From Myxococcales bacterium (GTDB lineage Bacteria > Myxococcota_A > Polyangia > Polyangiales > Ga0077539): a stretch of DNA of 64,000 nucleotides. The DNA lies in assembly GCA_016793325.1 (NCBI GenBank), contig JAEUKI010000024.1:62001-126000 (forward strand), written 5' to 3'. Below, piece after piece: positions 1 to 7,035 of this stretch (positions within the stretch are counted from its first letter, which is position 1; the number at the start of each line of letters is the position of its first letter). A program made the translations under genes and the position numbers. A model generated the notes under the pieces. It made no database searches. It saw only the letters and a list, made by a program, of their open reading frames with translations, and had not been told where the DNA came from.

Positions 1-2
1 GC

Positions 3-137
3 CTCGTTGCGCTCCTGTTGCGCACACACATTCATACTCGCGAGCCCGATCGCGAGCGCTGCGAGCAGCGCTGTCAGGTTGGCGCGCGACGACCACACGC
101 CCGGCAGTGTGCCAAAGAACGTCTCGGCGCGCTGCAT
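3..137 (-). CDS. Secreted protein, N-terminal fragment (runs off the window)
   Basis: Only the first 45 codons lie in the window. From the ATG at 137 the minus strand reads MQRAETFFGTLPGVWSSRAN followed by a hydrophobic stretch LTALLAALAIGLASMNVCAQ and then a polar QERNEA. This looks like a signal peptide with cleavage near the Cys-Ala-Gln. The gene starts 28 bases after the stop of the M60-like lipoprotein gene on the same strand, so it is probably the next gene of that operon. A G-rich run upstream could serve as a distant ribosome binding site, but it is weak evidence. No function can be given because the mature protein is outside the window. Confidence 0.5.
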   Translation of the reverse strand, partial: MQRAETFFGTLPGVWSSRANLTALLAALAIGLASMNVCAQQERNE

Positions 138-165
138 TCGCGAACGCGCCGGCCGCTCCCCCCCC

Positions 166-2568
166 TCACGGACGCGCGGGGCTCTCCGTCCACGCAGGGA
201 GGCTCGCGGTCTGCCCGCGCGTCGAGGCGCTCACGGGCCACCCCCAGCGCGTGTAAAACGGCGAGAGATCCCGCCCCACCGCGCGCGAGCTCCGCGCGAC
301 CCACTGTTGAAGTCGCGCGTCGGTCGTCATCGGGCGCTCGGCCATCGTGAGCCCCGCGATCTCGCGCACGCACTGCCTGAGCGGCGCCCACCCGAACGCC
401 TCGCGCAGCTGGAGGTACGTCTCGAGCGCCGTAAATCCGCTCCAGTCGCTTTCGAAGTCGCGGCCTCCCGTGATGTACGCGTCGATCCGCGCGGATCGCG
501 CGGCGCTCGCGAGCTCGGCGATCGGCGGGGCGGTGTGCGCGATGCCCGTCACGCGCTCGAGCGCGTACAGCGACAACACGCTCACGGTCGCGTCTTGCGC
601 GCCTGCCACGAGCCAGTCCGACGACTGCACAGCGCGCGAGAGCACGAAATAGCCGCCCCAGTCGCCGCTCGACCGCAGCGCCGCCACGTCGAGCGCCGCG
701 CTCGCGCGAGAGAGCGCGCGAACCGCCGGATACCCGCTGCTCGCGCTCGCGTCGCCGGCCACCTGCGGGTCGAACACCACGCGCTCTCGTCGCCGAGACG
801 TCGGTGTGAGGCCCGCGAAGTCGTCGAGCGCTCGCGCCACCGCGTCCCAGTACTCGATGAGCGCGACGGGAGACGACACCGCGCGCGCTGCGGCGATCGG
901 GACCGTGAGCGTGACGCGGTCACCCACGAATTCAACCCAGCCGACCTCGCTCGTCCGCAGCGCGTCTCGCCACGACGACTCGTTCGCGCGGTCCGTCGCG
1001 AGCACAAACGATCGCGCGCGCGCACCGCCTTCGATCGTGACCTCGATGGGCCCGAGGTTCGATCCCGGCGCGACGGTGAGGTACACGAGCCCGCCGTACA
1101 CGCTCGCCGTCGTCGTCTCGGCGCTCGTGATCCGTTGTTCGCGGCTCACGCGCGGCGGACGAGCCCAGGTCGGCTCGTCGGTGAGGTCGCGGTCGTGCGC
1201 TCCGATGCGAACGCCGAGCTCTGCGCCCGCCGCGCTCGAAGCAACACGAATCGTGATCGCGCGCCCTGGCGCCGCATACACGCCGGTCGACATCCACACG
1301 CGCGCGTCGCTCTGCGCGTACAAGAGCCGCGCGTCGTCCGGCGCGGCGCTCGCGTCGATCGACACCGTCACGCTCGCGAGCGGCTCCGCGCCGATCGCCC
1401 CGGGAAAGAGCTCTCCTCCAGGCACCGCGGCGATCCAGGGCGCAGGACCGTGGGCGTTGATCCTCGCGACGATCGAGTGAATCGACGCGTCGATGGGCTG
1501 CGCGCTCGGGACCAGCGGCCTCGCCGCGCTCGCCTCTGCGAGCGGCAGTCCCTCGACCGCGCGTCGAGCGTCGCCCCAAAATGTCGCGTCGATGGGCGTC
1601 GCCTTCGTCGCGTCGCGAAGCACGGACCACACCGTCGACTGCTCAGCGCTCGTCAAGAGCACGCTTCGTCGCGCGTGCGCTCCGAGCGCGGTCACCGCTC
1701 CGCGCGCGTGCGAGAGCGCGCTCACGGCGACCGTCGCGCCCGCGGTGGTCTCGCCAGTGTTCAGCGCCTCGGGGAGCGCTGTGATCCCTGCCGAGGGAAC
1801 GAGCGCGTTGCCCGGGTACGCTTCGACCGGCGAGCGCGGGTGCGAACGAGCCCAGTTCCACGCTTGCCCAGCGAGGATCACGGCGCCGCCCGAGCGCACG
1901 AAATCTCGCACGATTTGCTGCTCGTCGGCGGCCGTCGGCGCCGTCGTCGAGAACACGATCCACACGTCGATCCCGCTCGCGCGAAGCTCGCGCACGGACA
2001 CCGTCGACGGCCGAAGCCCCTCTTGCGCGAAGAACGCAGGAAGCGTCCCGGTCCACGTCTCGGGCGAGACCCCGATCCTCGCCGTCGCGAGCGCCCGCCT
2101 CGACGCCCACGAAATCGAGTTGCGCAGCAACGGAGCGACGTCCCGCTGCGTCGCGACGAGCTGCAGCAGCGCGTCGTGCCCGAGCCACACGACACGCCCG
2201 CTTCCTTCTTCGGCGACCGCTGCGAACGGCCGCCCCGACGGCGTCACCATGATCGGACACGCGCGCGCGCCGTGCACCGCCAGCGGCGAGAAGCGGTAGG
2301 TCCGAACGTCGATCGCGCCGACGCCCGCCGTCATCGCTGCCCGGTGCGCTTCGCAAGGATCGGCCGCGGTCGCGTCCGCGACCTCTGCGCTGGCGTCGAC
2401 GAGCGCGTCCGTCGCAGCGTCGGTCGCCACGTCCACCGCGACGTCCGACGTCGCGTCGGCTCGAACGACGTCGTCGACGAGGGGAAGCACGTTCCAGAAT
2501 CGGCAGCCGCTCGCGCCCATCGCGAAGAGCGACAACAACACTCCGAGCTCGATCTTCGCGGCGCGCAT
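166..2568 (-). CDS. M60-like (enhancin/TCAF family) lipoprotein with lost zinc motif
   Basis: This 800-residue protein starts with a lipoprotein signal (lipobox ASGC, Cys22) and a 'DA'-rich linker to about residue 70, so it should be anchored to an envelope membrane. Residues about 90-260 resemble the GATase-like accessory domain found in front of M60 peptidases (DVWIVFSTTA; FVRSGGAVILAGQAW). Residues about 400-790 match the M60 fold, including SLYALERVTG, a GFTALETYLQLREAFGW helix and a C-terminal SRAVGRDLSPFYTRWG motif. The HExxH zinc site should precede the QSSDW motif (residues 648-652), but the sequence there is FVLSRAV, so both His and the Glu are absent. It is probably a non-catalytic mucin or glycan binder; that role is inference. 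It follows the Ser/Thr kinase gene by 186 bases. Confidence 0.75.
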   Translation of the reverse strand: MRAAKIELGVLLSLFAMGASGCRFWNVLPLVDDVVRADATSDVAVDVATDAATDALVDASAEVADATAADPCEAHRAAMTAGVGAIDVRTYRFSPLAVHGARACPIMVTPSGRPFAAVAEEGSGRVVWLGHDALLQLVATQRDVAPLLRNSISWASRRALATARIGVSPETWTGTLPAFFAQEGLRPSTVSVRELRASGIDVWIVFSTTAPTAADEQQIVRDFVRSGGAVILAGQAWNWARSHPRSPVEAYPGNALVPSAGITALPEALNTGETTAGATVAVSALSHARGAVTALGAHARRSVLLTSAEQSTVWSVLRDATKATPIDATFWGDARRAVEGLPLAEASAARPLVPSAQPIDASIHSIVARINAHGPAPWIAAVPGGELFPGAIGAEPLASVTVSIDASAAPDDARLLYAQSDARVWMSTGVYAAPGRAITIRVASSAAGAELGVRIGAHDRDLTDEPTWARPPRVSREQRITSAETTTASVYGGLVYLTVAPGSNLGPIEVTIEGGARARSFVLATDRANESSWRDALRTSEVGWVEFVGDRVTLTVPIAAARAVSSPVALIEYWDAVARALDDFAGLTPTSRRRERVVFDPQVAGDASASSGYPAVRALSRASAALDVAALRSSGDWGGYFVLSRAVQSSDWLVAGAQDATVSVLSLYALERVTGIAHTAPPIAELASAARSARIDAYITGGRDFESDWSGFTALETYLQLREAFGWAPLRQCVREIAGLTMAERPMTTDARLQQWVARSSRAVGRDLSPFYTRWGWPVSASTRGQTASLPAWTESPARP

Positions 2569-2585
2569 CGCGTACTTGCTGGACG

Positions 2586-2591
2586 AGTATA
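2586..2591 (-). promoter_or_regulatory. Possible -10 element (TATACT) of the M60-like gene
   Basis: The minus strand reads TATACT 17 bases before the ATG at 2568, in the 186-base gap between the kinase stop and this gene. No convincing -35 element is visible at the normal spacing, so support is limited to the hexamer and its position. The rest of the gap shows no other clear feature. Confidence 0.25.
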
Positions 2592-2754
2592 CCGATCGGC
2601 GCGCGAAGCCCGCCCGGCACAGCGCAAACTAAGCCGCGCCAGCCGCCTCGATCGACGGGTCCGTCGACGATCGATCAGTCGTTTTGCAGCAGAAAGTGAG
2701 CGCTTCGCCTCGAGCTCACCCCGACTCGCGCGCCCGTAGATTTAAGCGTCGCGC

Positions 2755-4065
2755 TCATCGAACGAACGCGGGCCGCAGCCACGAACCCGCGTCGCCGAAG
2801 GTCGCCGGCCTCAACGCCGGGCGCGCGGTGACGACGTCTTCGGGCGCGGTCGTCCCCGTCGGCTGGGGTGCCCCTGCCTCGACGACGGGCGATGAACGGC
2901 CGTTCATTCTTCGCATCGCTCGCGCGCGATCGGCGTCCTGCGCGCGGTCGGGCGACGCGCCTCGCTCGGGCGTGTCGTCGTCGATCGCGACGTCCCCGTT
3001 GAAGACGTCCGTCGCGACATCGTCAGCGTCAGGCGCGGGGCCGACGATCGCCGCGTCCAACACCGCTGCGTCCGCGCCTCGCTGCGCTCCGGCGCTGGGC
3101 GTCGCGTGCATTCGCAAGCCGATGAGCAGCGCCACGAGCGCGGTCGCGCCGAACGCAAGTGCCGCAACCCGCCCGCTCGGAACTCTGGGAGGAGCGCGAA
3201 CCGCATCGGCAAACGCGCGAACGGTCGCGAAGCGGGCCTCGGGTGAGCTCGAGAGCGCTCGCATGATCGCCGCTGAACGTCCCGCAGAGATCCCGCTCGA
3301 TCGCCGATCGATCGGCCGCGCAGGCTCCGTCAAGATCGCTGCAAGCAGAAGCGGTGTGCTCGCTCCGTCGTGCGGCGTTCGACCGGTGAGGCACTCGTAC
3401 GCGACGACGGCGAGGGAGTACTGATCGGACCGCGCGTCGATCTCGCCTGTCGCGCGCGCTTGCTCGGGGGACATGTAGCGCGGCGTCCCGAGCAGCGCGC
3501 CGAGCTGCGTGCGAGTCTGCGTCGAGTCGCGGTCGACCTCGCGCGCGATCCCGAAATCGATGAGCTTCGCGCGAACCTCACCGTTCGATGCGTCGATGGA
3601 AACGATGATGTTCTCGGGCTTCACGTCGCGATGCACGAGCCCCGCGGCGTGCACAACCGCGAGCGCGCCCGCGATGTCGTCGACCACCGCCACGACCTCG
3701 GCTTCGGCGCGCGGCGAGCGTTCGTCGAGCAGCGCGCGCAGCGTCTTTCCCTCGACGAGCTCTTGCGCGAGATAGAGCAGCCCGTCGTGCTCGTCTTGAC
3801 CCATGTCGAGCACCGCCACCAGCGCCGGGTGAGAGAGCCCCGCGCACACCTGCGCTTCACGCAAGAATCGGTCGACGACGCGCTCGTTCTTCGAGAGCTC
3901 GGCGCGCAGCACCTTGAGCGCCACGCGGCGTTGCGTCCACTGATGCTCCGCCTCGTAGACGGTCCCTGTGGCTCCTCGGCCGAGCACGCGCAGGACACGA
4001 TAGCGACCGGCGACGATGTCTCCGGTGGCGAGCGCTTCCGCCTCTTGTTCGTCAACGATCGTCAC
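2755..4065 (-). CDS. Transmembrane Ser/Thr protein kinase (Hanks type)
   Basis: The 436-residue protein has a complete bacterial Hanks kinase domain at about residues 20-290: Gly loop GRGATGTVYEAE (29-40), ATP-anchoring Lys in VALKVL (K51), catalytic loop HRDVKPEN (145-152), metal-binding DFG (170-172) and a GTPRYMSPEQA activation segment. One membrane helix follows (about 300-318). A short Asp/Ala-rich tail of about 110 residues then lies outside and has no recognised sensor domain. The catalytic residues are all present, so it should be active, phosphorylating cytoplasmic targets. The FHA protein encoded just upstream on the same strand is an obvious candidate phosphothreonine reader, but that link is inferred from position only. 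Confidence 0.92.
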   Translation of the reverse strand: MTIVDEQEAEALATGDIVAGRYRVLRVLGRGATGTVYEAEHQWTQRRVALKVLRAELSKNERVVDRFLREAQVCAGLSHPALVAVLDMGQDEHDGLLYLAQELVEGKTLRALLDERSPRAEAEVVAVVDDIAGALAVVHAAGLVHRDVKPENIIVSIDASNGEVRAKLIDFGIAREVDRDSTQTRTQLGALLGTPRYMSPEQARATGEIDARSDQYSLAVVAYECLTGRTPHDGASTPLLLAAILTEPARPIDRRSSGISAGRSAAIMRALSSSPEARFATVRAFADAVRAPPRVPSGRVAALAFGATALVALLIGLRMHATPSAGAQRGADAAVLDAAIVGPAPDADDVATDVFNGDVAIDDDTPERGASPDRAQDADRARAMRRMNGRSSPVVEAGAPQPTGTTAPEDVVTARPALRPATFGDAGSWLRPAFVR

Positions 4066-4108
4066 GGCGCGCCGTCGCCCGTGCTCGCGCGATCGCTACG
4101 ACACTCCG

Positions 4109-4525
4109 TCAACAGCGCCGCGCCATCATCGTGCGCGCGAGCGAGCCCGCGCTGGCTTGCACAGCCGGCCGTCCGGGACGCGCTGGTTGCCAGACGACCT
4201 CGATCCGGTTGAACTCGTCGCCGCGGGTCGCGGTGAAAATAAATCGCTGCTCCCACGGCTGCCTACGAACGCTCGTCTGCGAGAGAGTACACCCAGCGCG
4301 CTCGATCGATCGCCGCACATTGATGAGCGTCTCGGGCCCGCCCACCAATCTTTCAGCACCTGCGTCCGCGCGCGTTCCGAACGACTACGGCGCGACGAAC
4401 GTGGGCTGAACGGGCGATTGCGCGCCGACAGGAGTCTCTTGGACCTCCGGTCGACGCTCGGAGCGGCAGCTCGGCGTGAGGCAAAGCAACCCGAGAAGGT
4501 CGAGGTGGCAGCGCGTCGACTTCAT
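4109..4525 (-). pseudogene. Small lipoprotein gene interrupted by an in-frame TAG
   Basis: From the ATG at 4525 the frame reads MKSTRCHLDLLGLLCLTPSC, a lipoprotein-like signal, and stops at a TAG at 4385-4387 after 46 codons. The same frame stays open past that stop to a TGA at 4109. The second part looks like real protein: GGPETLINVRRSIERAGCTL, then FIFTATRGDEFNRIEVVWQP and SLARTMMARRC. Without the TAG the product would be about 138 residues. The simplest reading is a nonsense mutation or a one-base sequencing error (TAG for CAG). Restart at the GTG or ATG around 4348 could still give a cytoplasmic remnant. The family was not recognised. It lies between the FHA regulator and the kinase, all on the minus strand. 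Confidence 0.55.
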
Positions 4526-4585
4526 GATCCGCGGTCGTAGTTCGCGTCGCGGGTCCTTCGAGTTCGCTCGCGCGTAGAGCGGCTC

Positions 4586-4674
4586 CGCCTTCCGTTGGCT
4601 ACACGCCACGCCATCATCCCTGGATTTTTCCCAGGAGATCGCTCGTTGCGTGTGGTCCTTCCAACGGGGCGTCG
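4586..4674 (-). repeat. Structured dispersed palindrome, copy A (possible ncRNA)
   Basis: On the minus strand this 89-base segment begins CGACGCCCCGTTGGAAG and ends CCAACGGAAGGCG. A second copy lies at 50466-50553 on the plus strand; about 70 positions are identical, with one single-base indel. The arms pair as nested stems: CGCC with GGCG, CCGTTGG with CCAACGG, ACACGC with GCGTGT, and an inner hairpin ATC(U)CCUGG / CCAGGGAU. It starts 57 bases after the stop of the FHA gene and ends about 60 bases before the broken lipoprotein gene, in the same orientation as both. It could be a structured RNA, a 3' UTR element or a REP/MITE-like repeat. No U-run follows, so it is not a standard terminator. 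Confidence 0.7.
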
Positions 4675-4731
4675 CGATCGTCGCTGCTTGCTCGGGCTCG
4701 CCGCGGACGTCGCGCGCAGCTCGGATCCGGC

Positions 4732-6108
4732 TCAGTCGTCGGTGATCCGCGTGCGAATCGACGGGTCCAATCGGTACCCGTCCTCGACGCGCTCGAGGAT
4801 CGGACGAAGGCCGAGCTGACGCAGGCTCGTGAGCGCGACGTGCAGGCGATTTTCGCCCGAGCCATCGACGAAGCGCTCGCCCGCCCACGCGATCGCGAGC
4901 AGCTCGTCGCCGCGGATCACGCGCCCCGGACGGGTCGCGCGCGCCTCGACGAGCGCGCTCAGCACGCGACTGAGGACCTTGTGTCGGTGAAGGCTCACGC
5001 GCTCGCCAGTCGCGAGCGTGAACCACTTGCCGCTGCGCGCGAAGACGAACGCGTCGGTCTCGTCGGCGACCGTCGTCGTCGCGACGCGCGACGGAGGCTC
5101 GCGGCTCGCGGCGTCGCGGATCCACTTTTCGATCGGCTCGTCGTGGGTCCGCGCGAGTCCGTCTGCGGCGAGGTTCAACGTCGCTTCGAAGTGCGCCACG
5201 TTTCCCGGCCAGGGCGAGCGCAGCATCGTGAGCCACGCCTTTGTGCTCAGCGGAGGAAGCTCGATCGACCTGGCTTTTGCCCACTCGAACGCGATCGGGA
5301 CCAGATCCTCTGGCCGGTCACGCAGCGGAGGAACATGGACCGTCGCGAGGGCTTCCCGAAGGTCCGGCTCGTACGATTGCCCCGCGTCGAGGATCACCAC
5401 GAGCTGCGGCGACGGCGCGTTCGCCGCGGCGCGAAGGCGCTCGATCACCAATGACCTCGCGATCGTCCGTCGCTGCGGCAGTCCCACGAGGACGATCGTC
5501 GCGTCGCGCTCGTCGAACGCGCGATCGAGCGCCGAGGGCAACCGATCGCTCCACGCGCCGACGGCCCACTCGTGGACGCGAGCGGCGCCGCGGACTCGGT
5601 TGATTTCATGGGCGAGGCTCAGCGCGCCGGACCCCGGCTCTTCGACGATCGCGATCGGGCGCCCTGCGCCGAGCGCCCGCGCGAGCTCCGCCTGCATGCG
5701 CGCGATCGCCGGGCCTACTCCGATGAGCGGGCTCTTGGGCAGCGAGAACCGCGGCGGCGTCTTCTGCACGACGAGCAGCGCTGCGCCCACGCGAACGACG
5801 TCGCCGACGTTGAGCGAAACGCGCTCGATCCGCGCGCCGTTGACGTACGTTCCGTTGCTGCTGCCGAGGTCCGCTACGCGCAGGACGCCAGCGTCGTCGA
5901 CGGTGATCTGCGCGTGGCGTCGCGACGCGCGTCCGTCCGCGAACACGCCAGCAGCAAAGGTCGTGTCGTCTCGCCCGAGCTCGATGGTCGCCCCCCGCGC
6001 GAGCGCCCGCCGAACGCCCACGAACGCCGCGTCCACTGGAGCGGCGACGAACAGACACCAGTCGTCCTCGGACTCGTGTTCAGCGTCGGGGATCGTCGTG
6101 TTCGTCAC
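4732..6108 (-). CDS. FHA domain - degenerate sigma54-activator AAA - winged helix regulator
   Basis: The 458-residue protein combines three parts. Residues about 40-110 form an FHA phosphothreonine-binding domain (SRRHAQI 62-68; GSSNGTYVNG 82-91). Residues about 125-310 follow the sigma54-activator AAA fold, with recognisable HVPPLRDRPEDLVPIAF (258-274) and WPGNVAHFEA (300-309). However, the Walker A is replaced by VEEPGSGALSL and no GAFTGA loop is present, so ATP hydrolysis and sigma54 contact are unlikely. Residues about 370-450 resemble an OmpR-type winged helix (RVIRGDELLAIAW; GENRLHVALTSLR; VEDGYRLDP) and may bind DNA. It may be a phosphorylation-controlled transcription factor acting with the nearby Ser/Thr kinase. 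The divergent gene at 6207 shares its 98-base upstream region. Confidence 0.8.
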   Translation of the reverse strand: MTNTTIPDAEHESEDDWCLFVAAPVDAAFVGVRRALARGATIELGRDDTTFAAGVFADGRASRRHAQITVDDAGVLRVADLGSSNGTYVNGARIERVSLNVGDVVRVGAALLVVQKTPPRFSLPKSPLIGVGPAIARMQAELARALGAGRPIAIVEEPGSGALSLAHEINRVRGAARVHEWAVGAWSDRLPSALDRAFDERDATIVLVGLPQRRTIARSLVIERLRAAANAPSPQLVVILDAGQSYEPDLREALATVHVPPLRDRPEDLVPIAFEWAKARSIELPPLSTKAWLTMLRSPWPGNVAHFEATLNLAADGLARTHDEPIEKWIRDAASREPPSRVATTTVADETDAFVFARSGKWFTLATGERVSLHRHKVLSRVLSALVEARATRPGRVIRGDELLAIAWAGERFVDGSGENRLHVALTSLRQLGLRPILERVEDGYRLDPSIRTRITDD

Positions 6109-6206
6109 GCGCGCGGCTGCTCGGTTCGAACCATATCATCGAACAAACTCACGCTTAAGGACGCCCTAAGTCGCCGCGTCGCGCGTCGCGCGTACCACTC
6201 GAGCGC

Positions 6207-7031
6207 ATGGCTCACAACGTTCGATTCGACGCGCTTCCTGCTGGGGTGCGCGAGGCGATTCATCGTTCGGTCCGTGGCGAGAGACGTCGCCAGCTCGATG
6301 GACCGAATCCGTTGATCGACTACAACCCCGCAGAGGACGCGATCTTCGGCCCCGCGATGGTCGCGGGAATCCTCGGCGCGGTCGCGACGCTCGCGCTTTG
6401 GCTCTACGCAGGGGGGCCGTTCGCGGCCGCGGTGTACTTTCCGACCGCGCTCACGATCGTGAGCTTGTGTTTCTTCGCTCCGATCGCGCTCTTCGCGGTG
6501 TCGATGTACCGAAGCTCGCGCGAGGTGGTCGACGAGGGCACCTACCTGTTTGCCGGAACCGTGTTCGAAGTGCGCGGCGACAGCGCCACCGTGCACGAGC
6601 TCGCGCCCGCGACGACGGCGAGCTACGAGGTCAAGCCGTTCGAGCGCGTCGAGTACTTCTACAAGAACGGGACGCGCTACCGCCGCACGGTCGTCGACAA
6701 CACCAAGGCAGTCATCGTTCGGGCCATCACTACGGACGGAGCGCAGTTCACGTTCAAGCGCGACGCCGCGAAGCTCGACGGCGCGCGCGCCGCGCAGCTC
6801 ACGAACGAGCGCTTCGCCCGTTGGCGCAACGCTCGGGCCATCAACGACCATCACACGATGGCAGCGCTCGACCCGTTTGCGCAGTGCTACGCGCAGCGTT
6901 GCCTCGAAGTACACGAGCCGCACGGCCCGAAGCTCGTGTTGGTCCCCGTCCCCGTTCGCGCCGCGATCGCGCTCGCCGTGTGCTCGCTGGGATTGCTCCC
7001 CGCGCTCTACGCGCTCGTCGCGTCGCCGTAG
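6207..7031 (+). CDS. Membrane protein of unknown function
   Basis: This 274-residue protein has two adjacent membrane helices (about 46-68 and 72-98) and one near the C terminus (about 249-271). The middle section, about residues 105-245, is soluble and beta-rich (YLFAGTVFEVRGDSATVHEL; YKNGTRYRRTVVDN), resembling a small PH-like or DUF-type cytoplasmic domain, but no family could be assigned. No signal peptide is present. It is divergent from the FHA regulator (98 bases apart) and convergent with aspS (4 bases between the stops). The ATG at 6207 is preceded by CGAGCGC rather than a good Shine-Dalgarno sequence. Confidence 0.75.
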   Translation: MAHNVRFDALPAGVREAIHRSVRGERRRQLDGPNPLIDYNPAEDAIFGPAMVAGILGAVATLALWLYAGGPFAAAVYFPTALTIVSLCFFAPIALFAVSMYRSSREVVDEGTYLFAGTVFEVRGDSATVHELAPATTASYEVKPFERVEYFYKNGTRYRRTVVDNTKAVIVRAITTDGAQFTFKRDAAKLDGARAAQLTNERFARWRNARAINDHHTMAALDPFAQCYAQRCLEVHEPHGPKLVLVPVPVRAAIALAVCSLGLLPALYALVASP

Positions 7032-7035
7032 TCGC

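Noticed and set aside
7..2739. A plus-strand open frame of about 910 codons opposite the M60-like gene
   Set aside because: The translation is Arg-rich low complexity; the minus-strand product has a signal peptide and recognisable family motifs.
4016..4540. A plus-strand frame of about 170 codons between the kinase and the FHA gene
   Set aside because: It is opposite the broken lipoprotein gene and has no coding character of its own.
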